From Amycolatopsis anabasis (lineage in GTDB: Bacteria > Actinomycetota > Actinomycetes > Mycobacteriales > Pseudonocardiaceae), in contig NZ_VTHK01000006.1 in the NCBI RefSeq assembly GCF_009765355.1, forward strand, positions 62,001-126,000: 64,000 nt of DNA, written 5' to 3'. Below are positions 9,077 to 17,686 of this stretch, one piece after another (positions within the stretch are counted from its first letter, which is position 1; each line of letters begins with the position of its first letter). Both the position numbers and the translations under genes were made by a program. The notes under the pieces were generated by a model, which saw only the letters and a list, made by a program, of their open reading frames with translations, was not told the origin of the DNA and searched no databases.

Positions 9077-10321
9077 ATGACTCGGTACCCGCTCGAGCAG
9101 TCCCGGCGTTCCGCGCTCGGTTTTCTCGGAGCCGTTCCGCTGGCCGCCGGCGGACTGCTGGCGTCGGGGGAAACCGCCGACGCCGATCCGTCCTCGTCCG
9201 GCCGGATACCCCGGGATCTGCTTCCCGGCGGCGCGTTCGATCGGTTCGTCGCGAGCCTGGCGGCGAAGGACGAGTTCTCCGGCACCGTGCTGCTCGCGCA
9301 CCGCGGCCGCCCGGTGCTGGCCAGGGCGTACGGGATGGCCGACGCGGAGCTGGCGATCCCCAACCAGCTGGACACCGTCTTCCCGTTGGCTTCGGCGTCC
9401 AAACCGTTCACCGGGCTGGCGATCGTCCAGCTCGTGCAGCGGGGAAAGCTCGAACTCCACGAGAAGCTGGGCGCCTACCTGGACGGTTTCCCGGCCGAGA
9501 TCGCGAACACCGTCACCGTCCACCAGTTGCTCACCCACACTTCCGGGATGGGGGACTTCCAGCGGCCCGGCGGCCACCGGCCGCCCGACAAGATCTACCA
9601 CAGCGCCACGGACCAGATGCGGGATCTCGACGAGTTCCTGCGGGGCCAGAAACTGGAATTCGCCCCGGGCACCGGGGTCGCCTACAGCAGTTTCGGCATG
9701 ATGACGCTCGGCCAGATCGTGGCGAAGGTGTCCGGGCAGACCTTCTGGGACTACGTCCGCGAGCACATCTTCCGCCCCGCCGGAATGACGCGCTCCGCGT
9801 ACTACACCCGGACGGAATGGCTGTCCGACAAACGAATCGCACACCCGTACCTGCGACAGCCCGCGGGCCCACGCGTCGACGGGGTGCGCAACCTGGACAA
9901 GGGCGGCACCGGCACCGCGGCCGGGAACGCGGCACGCTATTACATCGGAACGGGAGGCGGAAACGGGTTCTCCACCGCACCGGACCTGGTTCGCTTCGCG
10001 CGTGCCTTGCGGGACGGCACGCTGCTCAACCGCGCCTACACCGAGCTGTTCCTGAACGGGAAGGTGGTCAGTCCTCCGCAGCCGGGTGGCGATCCCGATC
10101 CCGCTCGCCAGGAGTCGTTCATGGCCTACGGCTCGTTCGCCGGCATCTTCAACAACCAGCGGACGCTCGGGCATTCCGGTGTCATGGCCGGCGGGATGAC
10201 CAACTGGTCGATCTATCTCGATCTGGACTGGACCTCGGTGATCCTCAGCAACTACGACAACATCGACCTGCAGGGAATCATCAGCCGGGAGAAGCACGCC
10301 GTGACCGAGCACCGTTCCTGA
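9077..10321 (+). CDS. Secreted serine hydrolase, beta-lactamase (class C/esterase) family
   Basis: 414 residues. The N-terminus has a twin-arginine-like signal (SRRSALGFLG) and an alanine-rich hydrophobic stretch ending near residue 36. The mature part is a PF00144-type domain: SASK gives the SxxK nucleophile (S106, K109), AYSS the Tyr-x-Ser/Asn element (Y203), and LGHSG the third motif near the C-terminus. Members range from DD-peptidases to esterases and class C beta-lactamases. The motifs here do not settle the substrate. A short gap separates it from a true class A beta-lactamase gene. Confidence 0.85.
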   Translation: MTRYPLEQSRRSALGFLGAVPLAAGGLLASGETADADPSSSGRIPRDLLPGGAFDRFVASLAAKDEFSGTVLLAHRGRPVLARAYGMADAELAIPNQLDTVFPLASASKPFTGLAIVQLVQRGKLELHEKLGAYLDGFPAEIANTVTVHQLLTHTSGMGDFQRPGGHRPPDKIYHSATDQMRDLDEFLRGQKLEFAPGTGVAYSSFGMMTLGQIVAKVSGQTFWDYVREHIFRPAGMTRSAYYTRTEWLSDKRIAHPYLRQPAGPRVDGVRNLDKGGTGTAAGNAARYYIGTGGGNGFSTAPDLVRFARALRDGTLLNRAYTELFLNGKVVSPPQPGGDPDPARQESFMAYGSFAGIFNNQRTLGHSGVMAGGMTNWSIYLDLDWTSVILSNYDNIDLQGIISREKHAVTEHRS

Positions 10322-10355
10322 CGTTTGCGCGGCGAGCGCCGTCCGGCATGCTGGG

Positions 10356-11279
10356 GTGGTGCTCAACGAACCGGTTTCCCGCCGTGCCGTCCTGTTCGGT
10401 GGCCTGGCCGGAGCGGGCGTCGCACTGGCCGCCTGCGCCTCGCCGTCCACCGGCGCACCGCCCCCGAACCCGCCGCCGGTGGACGCGGCCCGGGCCGAAC
10501 TGTCCGCTTTGGAGGCGAGGTTCGGCGGCCGGCTCGGGGTGTACGCGGTCGACACCGGTTCCGGCGCCGCGGTGGGGCACCGCGCCGACGAACGGTTCCT
10601 GCTCTGTTCCACGCTCAAAACCCTTGTGGTGTCGGCGATCCTGCGGTCGCACCAGCGGCAGCCGGGGCTGCTGGACCGGGTGATCCACTACGACCGCGCG
10701 CAACTGCTTTCGCACGCGCCGGTCACCTCGCGGCACGTCGCCGACGGGATGACCGTCGCCGCGCTGTGCGAAGCGGCGATCACCCAAAGCGACAACACGG
10801 CCGCGAACCTGCTGTTCCAAGTGCTCGGCGGCCCACCGGCGGTGACGGACTTCGCCCGGTCCCTCGGCGACCCGCTCACCCGCGCGGACCGGACCGAACC
10901 GGAGCTGAACGTGAGCGCTCCCGGGGACGAACGGGACACTTCCACCCCCGCCCGGATGGCCGCCGACCTGCGCGCGCTCGCCCTCGGCGACGCCCTGGAC
11001 CCGGCCGGGCGGGAGCTGCTCGGCGGCTGGCTGCGGGCCAACGTCACCGGCGGCAAATCGATCCGGGCCGGGCTGCCCGCCGGCTGGCCGGTGGGCGACA
11101 AGACCGGCAGCGGCGCGCAGGGCGAGGTCAACGACGTCGCGGTGGTGTGGCCGCCCGGCCGCGCCCCGCTGGTCATCGCCGTCTACACGGCACCCGCCGA
11201 CCCGAAAGCCACCACGGGCTACGCGACCGTCGCCGGCGCGACCACGATCGCGGTCAAGGCCCTCGTCCCGGCCGCCTGA
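10356..11279 (+). CDS. Class A beta-lactamase, probable Tat-exported lipoprotein
   Basis: 307 residues. All class A motifs are present: STLK (S85, K88), SDN (145-147), the omega-loop EPELN (E181, N185) and KTGS (K249). The signal starts with SRRAVLFGG and ends in a lipobox LAAC (C27), so the enzyme should be exported folded and anchored by lipid on the outer face of the membrane. It hydrolyses beta-lactams by an acyl-enzyme route. The start is GTG 10356, with a second in-frame codon just after it. It sits 34 bp after the related serine hydrolase and is followed by a strong hairpin. Confidence 0.93.
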   Translation: MVLNEPVSRRAVLFGGLAGAGVALAACASPSTGAPPPNPPPVDAARAELSALEARFGGRLGVYAVDTGSGAAVGHRADERFLLCSTLKTLVVSAILRSHQRQPGLLDRVIHYDRAQLLSHAPVTSRHVADGMTVAALCEAAITQSDNTAANLLFQVLGGPPAVTDFARSLGDPLTRADRTEPELNVSAPGDERDTSTPARMAADLRALALGDALDPAGRELLGGWLRANVTGGKSIRAGLPAGWPVGDKTGSGAQGEVNDVAVVWPPGRAPLVIAVYTAPADPKATTGYATVAGATTIAVKALVPAA

Positions 11280-11292
11280 CCGATCGCCGCCG

Positions 11293-11324
11293 GGCACCCG
11301 AAAGCGCGCGCACTTTCGGGTGCC
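11293..11324. terminator. Convergent-gene hairpin with repeat-family core
   Basis: Perfect 12-bp stem (GGCACCCGAAAG / CTTTCGGGTGCC) with an 8-nt loop CGCGCGCA. It lies between the ends of the beta-lactamase gene (11279) and the opposing acyltransferase gene (11335) and can serve both. There is no T-tract, as is common in high-GC actinomycetes. Its core recurs unchanged at 59735-59756. Confidence 0.7.
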
Positions 11325-11334
11325 GCCGCGCCGG

Positions 11335-13155
11335 TCAGCCCTCTTCGGCGAGCAGGTCCTGCAGTTCCGCCACCGCTTTCCGGAGTTCGCCCGCGAAGGC
11401 GTGCATCTCGTCGGCGACCGCGCGCGGTGTGCTCAGGTAGATGTTGAACCGGTCCGGGAGCAGGACGTACGCGACGCCGATGCACTGGCTGCTGGTCGAA
11501 CCGAACCCGAAGTACTGGATATTGGTCGACGGGGCCGAACTGGTGCTCAGGTAGTCGTCGCGCATCTTGACCCAGCCCGGGGTTTCGTACAGGGCGAGGG
11601 GCTCGGTGGCGCCCAGTTCCGCACCGCGGCGCCGCTGGATCAGCTGCAGTTCCCACAGGTGCTGCTCGGGTGCCTGGATCGCCTGGCATTCCTTGGCGCG
11701 CGCCACGTGCTTGTCGGCGGCGGCGCGGAAGGCGGCGCGGCGGGTGGCGGCGTCCGCGCCCGGATCGTCCATGGTCGCCACGAAATCCAGGATCTCGGGG
11801 GTCACCACCCGCATGGCTTCGGTGCGCCCGTGCCGGTACTGGCGGGTGGCGATCGATTCGTAGGTGGCGCCGGTGAGCCCCTTCGAACGCTTGTGGGCCA
11901 ACTGGTATGCCATCTGCACGAACGCGTCCGGGGACATCCGCAACTGCTTGGCCCGGTCGGCGCCGAAATCCTCGAACGAAACGATCTTGGTGGCCGTGCT
12001 GGCCGCGTAGCCGGCGAACGCATCGGCGGCGGCCCGCACGTCGGCGCGCTGGTCGTCGTCGAGCACGAACTCGATCGGCTCGACGGACGGCAGGCCCTGC
12101 GACCGGGCTCCGGACTCCGCCGACTGCTCCTCGGCCGGGGCGCCGAGCAGGGCGTCGACGAAGCTGAGGATCGTGGTTCCGTCCAGGCCGCAGTGCTCGA
12201 CGTTGATCCCGGCCGTGCCGTCGGCGAAGACGATCAGCGACACGGCCTTGTCGAACCACCGGTTGCCGCTGTCGCCGTGCAGGAGCTGGTCGCACGCCTC
12301 CTGGGTGTCCTTCGGGGCGAAGTCCTCCAGGCAGACGCAGAACAGGGCGGTTTCGATCGTGTCCAGCGCGTCCGCGTTGGCGGGCTGGGTGAGCAGCGTT
12401 TCGCGGCTGGCCGCCCATTCCGCCCGGGCCTTGGTGGTGAGGTGCCCGACGGACGTGCCCGGTTCGGCCCGGGTCGCCCCGGTCTTCAGGACCGCGCGCA
12501 ACCCGGCGGCGAGATCGTCCAGCGAATGCGGCCGCCCTTCCGGCCCCAGCACGTCGAGGCGGAACGCGTTGCCGCGGAAGAACACCACGATGTGCCGCGC
12601 CTGCGACGGGCCCGGCCATTCGTCGCTGTAGGGCACCCGGACGGTGTCCTGCTCGCGCCCGGGAATCCGGGTCGTGGAGAACAGGAACTTGTTCTGCACC
12701 ATGGAGAGCGCCTGGCCGCGCTGGATGATCGGGGGAATCCGCTCCGCGTCGAGCGCGACCTTGTAGTTGACGGCCGCGGCGACGAGTCCGGCCGCGCGGT
12801 CCACCTGCCCCTGCTCGGATTCTTTGAACAGGAAGAAGAAGTTCGCGTTCAGCGCGATGCGGTCGCGGCGGCCCAGGTACCGGTACGGCCAGAAGGTGTC
12901 GAGCCAGCTGTGCACCCCCTCCGCGGCGTCGTACTCCGCCAGGGCAGCCTGCAGCTTGCGCGCGGTGCTTTCCGGCCGCAGGAACGCTTCCACTGCGGCT
13001 TCGGTCGTCGCGCGCTCGTCCGCGGTCAGCAGCGGCGAGCACCATTCGACGAACCTCGCGCAACTGTCCTCAAGCGTCGGCAGCGGCACGCGCGGCAGGC
13101 GGTCCTCGTTGCCGAAGGTGCGGCCGGACCATTCTTGACTGCTGTTCAACTTCAT
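11335..13155 (-). CDS. Choline/carnitine O-acyltransferase family protein
   Basis: 606 residues from ATG 13155 (an in-frame codon at 13203 would add 16 residues but lacks a ribosome site). The fold spans the whole length, as in eukaryotic carnitine/choline acyltransferases of about 600 residues. The catalytic histidine is in NVEHCGLDG (H321), and a C-terminal S-T-S segment (LSTSSAPSTNIQYFGFGS) matches the part that binds carnitine and CoA. The family moves acyl groups between CoA and a trimethylammonium alcohol. It is uncommon in bacteria. It follows the 2OG oxygenase gene on the same strand by 72 bp, which suggests a shared pathway. Confidence 0.9.
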   Translation of the reverse strand: MKLNSSQEWSGRTFGNEDRLPRVPLPTLEDSCARFVEWCSPLLTADERATTEAAVEAFLRPESTARKLQAALAEYDAAEGVHSWLDTFWPYRYLGRRDRIALNANFFFLFKESEQGQVDRAAGLVAAAVNYKVALDAERIPPIIQRGQALSMVQNKFLFSTTRIPGREQDTVRVPYSDEWPGPSQARHIVVFFRGNAFRLDVLGPEGRPHSLDDLAAGLRAVLKTGATRAEPGTSVGHLTTKARAEWAASRETLLTQPANADALDTIETALFCVCLEDFAPKDTQEACDQLLHGDSGNRWFDKAVSLIVFADGTAGINVEHCGLDGTTILSFVDALLGAPAEEQSAESGARSQGLPSVEPIEFVLDDDQRADVRAAADAFAGYAASTATKIVSFEDFGADRAKQLRMSPDAFVQMAYQLAHKRSKGLTGATYESIATRQYRHGRTEAMRVVTPEILDFVATMDDPGADAATRRAAFRAAADKHVARAKECQAIQAPEQHLWELQLIQRRRGAELGATEPLALYETPGWVKMRDDYLSTSSAPSTNIQYFGFGSTSSQCIGVAYVLLPDRFNIYLSTPRAVADEMHAFAGELRKAVAELQDLLAEEG

Positions 13156-13227
13156 CCTCGAAATCGGTGGTGTGCAGGGGGTCTTGCGGAGCTGCGCGTT
13201 CATCGTGGCCGACGGCCGCGCGCGTGG

Positions 13228-14091
13228 CTAGTCCAGAAGTTGGTCGCCACGCTCGGCCCGGCCCAGGTGCTCGGGCAGCACCCGCCCGAACAACTGCCGC
13301 GTCCGGGCCGGGCTCCCGATGACCCCGGGCCGTTCGCTGTAGGCGAAGATCGTCGAATGGCGCGCGGTCTCACCGCGCACGGTGGTCACCCGGTGCAGCG
13401 CGTACCGGCCCTTGAACAGCTGGAGGTCACCCGGGCGCAGGGTCAGGCGGCGGATCAGGTGTTCGCCCCGGCCGTCCAGCACGGCCCGCACGTCGCCGAA
13501 GTTCTCCGCCTCCGCGGACCGGATGTTCGGGCAGTATTCGAAGGTGCCGCCGACCTCCGATTCCTGCGTCAGCATGCTCACCGTGAATTCATTCGTGTCG
13601 AAATGCCACGGATGCCCCATTCCCGGGCCGACGACATTGAGGCACAGCCCGGCGAGCGGGTCCGCCAGCTCGTGCAACCGGGGCAGCTCGAAACAGTCGG
13701 CAATGAATCTCTGGAACAGTTTACTGGTGTAGAGCTGATGAATGAGGAACTGCTCGGGAATATTGTCGCGAGCCACGAACGCATTTCCGCGTTCCATGCT
13801 GACTCGGCCCGGATGATCTTCCGGCAGCGACGAATCCGTGGCGATGTTGTAGACATTGACTTCTTCGACACCGTAGTGCGCCAGCGGAGCGATTTCCGCG
13901 CATTCCCGCCGCAATGCCGCACATCGGGAAGGCCGAATGAAATTGGGCAGCACACTGCAACCGACCCGCCGCAGTTCTTCCCGGGCGCGGGAAACCACTT
14001 CCTCCCAGGCGGCGCTCGCCGGTTCTCCCAGCGGATAGCGATCCGTGTCGACCACCTGGTCGACCACCCGGGCTTCCGAAGCAACGGTCAT
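13228..14091 (-). CDS. Fe(II)/2-oxoglutarate-dependent oxygenase, phytanoyl-CoA dioxygenase-like
   Basis: 287 residues. The iron triad is readable as HFD (H163, D165) and a distal H233 (ALHRV), with R244 (TARHST) placed to hold 2-oxoglutarate. The intact HxD points to hydroxylation rather than halogenation. The family hydroxylates unactivated carbons using O2 and 2-oxoglutarate. The upstream and central sequence (YNIATDSSLPEDHPGR) does not identify a substrate. It is the first gene of a two-gene unit with the carnitine-type acyltransferase, opposite a MarR-GNAT regulator. A hydroxylated quaternary-amine substrate is an attractive guess only. Confidence 0.85.
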   Translation of the reverse strand: MTVASEARVVDQVVDTDRYPLGEPASAAWEEVVSRAREELRRVGCSVLPNFIRPSRCAALRRECAEIAPLAHYGVEEVNVYNIATDSSLPEDHPGRVSMERGNAFVARDNIPEQFLIHQLYTSKLFQRFIADCFELPRLHELADPLAGLCLNVVGPGMGHPWHFDTNEFTVSMLTQESEVGGTFEYCPNIRSAEAENFGDVRAVLDGRGEHLIRRLTLRPGDLQLFKGRYALHRVTTVRGETARHSTIFAYSERPGVIGSPARTRQLFGRVLPEHLGRAERGDQLLD

Positions 14092-14374
14092 GTGGATCCT
14101 CTCAACGGCGAAAGTTCACCACCCGGGGTTTAGCACATTTCGCACTCCCGGCTCATTGCCGTGAACTCGTTTGTGACGGGCGACACGGCTATAACGACGC
14201 GAACGGCGTGACTTTCCGTAATATTCACCAGAATTGGTAGTCCATTTCGGTGTTCTTTCTTCCGCGCGCTTGCCCGGCCCGCGCGGGTTGGAGATTCTGG
14301 TCTGCTACCCGGGAGTAACGAACCTCCGGCGATCACTGGACTCGCCCGGGGACCTCTGACTAAGGTCAAAGACC
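14092..14374. promoter_or_regulatory. Divergent promoter region with MarR-like palindromes
   Basis: This 283-bp gap is markedly richer in A+T than its surroundings, as expected for two divergent promoters. Next to the regulator start are overlapping palindromes: TGAC-TAAG-GTCA at 14357-14368 and GGTC-AAA-GACC at 14364-14374, ending directly at the ATG. They are good candidates for autoregulation by the MarR domain. A 79-codon minus-strand frame at 14130-14369 has no recognisable features, and I do not call it. Confidence 0.5.
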
Positions 14375-15265
14375 ATGGACGTCGCGCAGACCGACCTGGC
14401 GGTGTTTCGCCGGTTCAGCCGCTACTTCACCCGCCGGATCGGAGTCCTGAACGATCAGTACCTCGGCCAGGCCCGGCCGCTGGGGCAGGCCCGCCTGCTC
14501 TTCGAGATCGGCTCCGGGGCCTCGCTGCGCGAACTCCGCTCCCGGCTCGGCCTGGACGCCGGATACCTCAGCCGGATGCTGCGCGCCCTGGAAGCGCAGG
14601 GCATGGTGCGGCTGCGCCGGCATCCGGCGGACAGCCGGGTCCGGCTGGCCGAACTGACCCGCCTCGGCCACGCCGAACTGGCCGAACAGGATCGCCGCGC
14701 GAACGAGATGGCCGGCGGGCTGCTCCGCGGCCTCACCCGCGACCAGCGCGCCGAACTGACCTCCGCCGTCGGCACGGTGGAACGGTTCCTGCGCCTGGCC
14801 GCCGTCACGATCGACGTCGTGGACCCGGTTTCCCCGGAAGCGCGCCAGTGCCTGAGCGCGTTCGCCGCCGAACTCGACGAACGCTTCCCGGAAGGCTTCG
14901 ACGAGGACGATCTCGTGCGCCCGGACGAGATTTCCGGTGCGGCGGGCTTGTTTCTGCTCGCCGCGGAGGAAGGCCGGCCGGTCGGCTGCGTCGGCCTGCG
15001 CCCGCTGGAACCCGGCGTCGCGGAGGTCCGGCACCTGTGGGTGCACGCCGCCGCACGGGGAATCGGCCTCGCGCACCGACTTTTGGCGGGGGTGGAAAAC
15101 CGGGCCGCCGAACGCGGGCACCGCGTGCTCCGGCTGGGCACGAACTCGGTGCTCACCGAAGCGATCGCGTTGTACCGCAAGGCCGGTTATGTCGAGATTC
15201 CGGCCTACGACCGGTCGCCGCACACCCACCACTGGTTCGAGAAGCGCCTCCATCCCGGGGACTGA
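14375..15265 (+). CDS. MarR-GNAT fusion regulator/acetyltransferase
   Basis: 296 residues. The first half is a MarR-type winged HTH (about 10-140; LRELRSRLGLDAGYLSRMLRALE and a wing containing RRHPADSRVR). The second half (about 150-292) is a GNAT N-acetyltransferase with the VRHLWVHAAARGIGLAHRLL acetyl-CoA loop and a conserved late tyrosine (LYRKAGYVE). Such fusions are known in actinomycetes; the acetylated substrate is usually unknown and may be the inducer. The divergent oxygenase/acyltransferase genes and adjacent palindromes make them the likely targets. Confidence 0.9.
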   Translation: MDVAQTDLAVFRRFSRYFTRRIGVLNDQYLGQARPLGQARLLFEIGSGASLRELRSRLGLDAGYLSRMLRALEAQGMVRLRRHPADSRVRLAELTRLGHAELAEQDRRANEMAGGLLRGLTRDQRAELTSAVGTVERFLRLAAVTIDVVDPVSPEARQCLSAFAAELDERFPEGFDEDDLVRPDEISGAAGLFLLAAEEGRPVGCVGLRPLEPGVAEVRHLWVHAAARGIGLAHRLLAGVENRAAERGHRVLRLGTNSVLTEAIALYRKAGYVEIPAYDRSPHTHHWFEKRLHPGD

Positions 15266-15335
15266 CCGGGGCGTGCGTGTGGGGACCGCTCACCGGGCGG
15301 GAACACGGAGGGGTGAGTCACAATGATCGCTCCGA

Positions 15336-17681
15336 ATGAAGGGTGGTGGTGATGTGACGGTGTCCGGCGTGGAGCGTGCGCGGGTGGAATCCCTCCCGGT
15401 GGAGGTGACGACGTATGTCGGACGCCGCACCGAGATCGACGAAGCGCGAAGGCTGCTGGGGACCGCGTCCCTGGTGACGCTCACCGGCCCGGGCGGGGTC
15501 GGCAAGACCCGGCTGGCGCTGCGGATCGCCGCGGCGGCGCGGGCGTCGTTCGGCGACGACGTGGTGTTCGTCGGGCTGGCCGAGCTGCACGAACCGAAGC
15601 TGCTGGCGAGCACGGTCGCCGACCGGCTCGGGCTGGGCGACCGGTCGACCCGGCCGTTGATCGAACTGCTGGTGGACCAGCTCCAGGGCCGGCGGATGCT
15701 GCTGGTGCTGGACAACTGCGAGCACCTGGTCGAGGAGTGCGCGCGGTTCACCGACGCCCTGCTGCGCGCGTGCCCGGATCTGGTGGTGCTGGCGACCAGC
15801 CGCCAGTCACTCGGCGTGGCCGGGGAGCGAGTGCTCCCGGTGATGCCGCTGGGCGTTCCGGAGCCCGGGGAATCGGTGGCCGACCTGCAGCGCTACGACG
15901 CGGTGCGGCTGTTCGAGGACCGGGCGACCGCGGTGGTGCCGTCGTTCGCGATCACCGAGGGCAACGTCGAGGACGTGATCCGGCTCTGCCGCGCGCTGGA
16001 CGGCCTGCCGCTGGCCATCGAACTGGCGGCCGTGCGGTTGCGTTCGCTGTCCGTGCGCCAGCTCGCCGACCGGCTGAACCAGCGGTTCACGCTGCTCACC
16101 GGCGGCAGCCGGTCGGGCCCGAGCAGGCACGCGACCTTCCAGGCGCTGATCGACTGGAGCCACGAGCTGTGCACCGGGGCCGAACGCCTGCTGTGGGCGC
16201 GGGCCGCGGTGTTCTCCGGCAGCTTCGACCTCGACACCGTCGAGGAGGTGTGTTCCGGCGAGGGCCTGGACCGCGCCGAGGTGCTGGACGTGCTCGACGG
16301 GCTGATCGACAAATCGATCCTGCTCCGCGAGGAAGACCACGGCGTGGCGCGGTACCGCATGCTGGAAACCGTGCGGCAGTACGGCGAGGACCGGCTGCGC
16401 GCGGCCGGTGACCTGCTGCGGATGAAACGGCGGCACCGCGACCGGTACCTCGAGCTGACCAAGCGGTTCGAGGCCGAATGGTTCGGGCCCGGCCAGGTCG
16501 CGTTGGTCGACTGGCTCAAGCACGAGCACGCCAACCTCCGCGGGGCGCTCGACTTCTGCGCCGGCGACCCCGGCGAAGCGGTCGTGGGCCTGCTCATGGT
16601 GCGCAACATCAAGGAGTACTGGGTGCTGCGCGGGATCAACACCGAGGGCCGGATGTGGCTCCGCAAGCTCGTCGAGATCGCCCCGGCCGACGCGCCGAAC
16701 CGGGCGGCCGCGCTGTGGATGTACGCCTTCCTGGCGCTGGTCCAGGGAGATGCGCCCGCCTACGAGGCGAGCCTGGCGGACGCGGAACGGATCGCCGAGG
16801 AGACCGGCGATGAGCTGGACACCGCGTACGTGCACCACGTCCGCGCGTATGCCGCACTGATCGGCAACGACAGCGAGCAAGCCGCCAAGCTCTTCCAGCT
16901 GGCGGTCCAGATGTTCCGCGAGCACCAGGATCTAGGCGGGGAACTGTGGTCCAGGTACAACTACGGACTGGCCATCAGCCTGGCGGGCGATCTGGACCGC
17001 GGCCGCCAGGTGCTGCGGGAGTGCGTCGAGAACTGCGCGGCCCGCGGCGAGGTGTTCTGGCGATCCTGGGCGCTGTGGTCGCGCAGCGCCGCCGAATACC
17101 TGCGCGGTGACCTGCAGGCGGCGGTGGACGCCGGGCTCGAGCTGCTGCGGCTGCAACGGCGCGTGCACGACCGGGTGATCATCGCGTTCTCGCTGACGGT
17201 CATGGCCGGATGCGCGACCCACGGCGGCGATCTGCGCCGGGCCGCGCGGCTGCTCGGCGCGGCCAGCACGGTCTGGCGGCTGCTCGGGGCTTCGCCGACC
17301 AACTACGCCGCCTTCCTCGAGCCGATGGAACGGGACATCGAGATCGTGACCGGGGGACTCGGCGTCGAGGAGGCGCTGCAGGAGTTCGCCGCGGGGACCG
17401 CGCTGTCCATCGACCAGGCGCTGGCCTACGTCCTGGCGGAGGAAACCACCGACACCGCCACCCCGTCCCGGGAATCGCGCGATCCGCTGACCAAGCGGGA
17501 AGCGCAGATCGCCGAACTCGTGGCCGAGGGCATGACCAACCGGGAAATCGCCGACCGGCTGGTGATCGCGCGGCGCACCGCCGAGACGCACATCGACCAC
17601 ATCATGACCAAGCTGGATTTCACCAACCGCGCCCAGATCGCCGCGTGGGTGGTGGAATCCCGGCATTCGCCGCGCGAGTAG
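15336..17681 (+). CDS. Large LuxR-type regulator with AAA/NTPase and TPR-like region
   Basis: 781 residues (or 775 from GTG 15354, which has a better-placed AAGGGTGG ribosome site). Domain order: P-loop NTPase (GPGGVGKT near 50, Walker B LLVLDNCEHL near 125), a STAND-like winged-helix region (LDGLPLAIELAA, then ALIDWSHELC), a helical repeat region about 400-690, and a C-terminal LuxR HTH (about 715-775; LTKREAQIAELVAEGMTNREIA). Such proteins are ATP-dependent signal-responsive activators. Length and order match the COG3903-plus-HTH class. It is monocistronic and meets a PucR-type gene tail to tail with 5 bp between. Confidence 0.9.
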   Translation: MKGGGDVTVSGVERARVESLPVEVTTYVGRRTEIDEARRLLGTASLVTLTGPGGVGKTRLALRIAAAARASFGDDVVFVGLAELHEPKLLASTVADRLGLGDRSTRPLIELLVDQLQGRRMLLVLDNCEHLVEECARFTDALLRACPDLVVLATSRQSLGVAGERVLPVMPLGVPEPGESVADLQRYDAVRLFEDRATAVVPSFAITEGNVEDVIRLCRALDGLPLAIELAAVRLRSLSVRQLADRLNQRFTLLTGGSRSGPSRHATFQALIDWSHELCTGAERLLWARAAVFSGSFDLDTVEEVCSGEGLDRAEVLDVLDGLIDKSILLREEDHGVARYRMLETVRQYGEDRLRAAGDLLRMKRRHRDRYLELTKRFEAEWFGPGQVALVDWLKHEHANLRGALDFCAGDPGEAVVGLLMVRNIKEYWVLRGINTEGRMWLRKLVEIAPADAPNRAAALWMYAFLALVQGDAPAYEASLADAERIAEETGDELDTAYVHHVRAYAALIGNDSEQAAKLFQLAVQMFREHQDLGGELWSRYNYGLAISLAGDLDRGRQVLRECVENCAARGEVFWRSWALWSRSAAEYLRGDLQAAVDAGLELLRLQRRVHDRVIIAFSLTVMAGCATHGGDLRRAARLLGAASTVWRLLGASPTNYAAFLEPMERDIEIVTGGLGVEEALQEFAAGTALSIDQALAYVLAEETTDTATPSRESRDPLTKREAQIAELVAEGMTNREIADRLVIARRTAETHIDHIMTKLDFTNRAQIAAWVVESRHSPRE

Positions 17682-17686
17682 GGCAC

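Noticed and set aside
13228-14091. Fe(II)/2OG halogenase
   Set aside because: The HxD aspartate (D165) is present; halogenases of this superfamily have Gly or Ala there.
14130-14369. 79-codon minus-strand frame in the divergent promoter
   Set aside because: It covers the whole promoter of the MarR-GNAT gene, has no recognisable motif or ribosome site, and its composition is that of an intergenic region.
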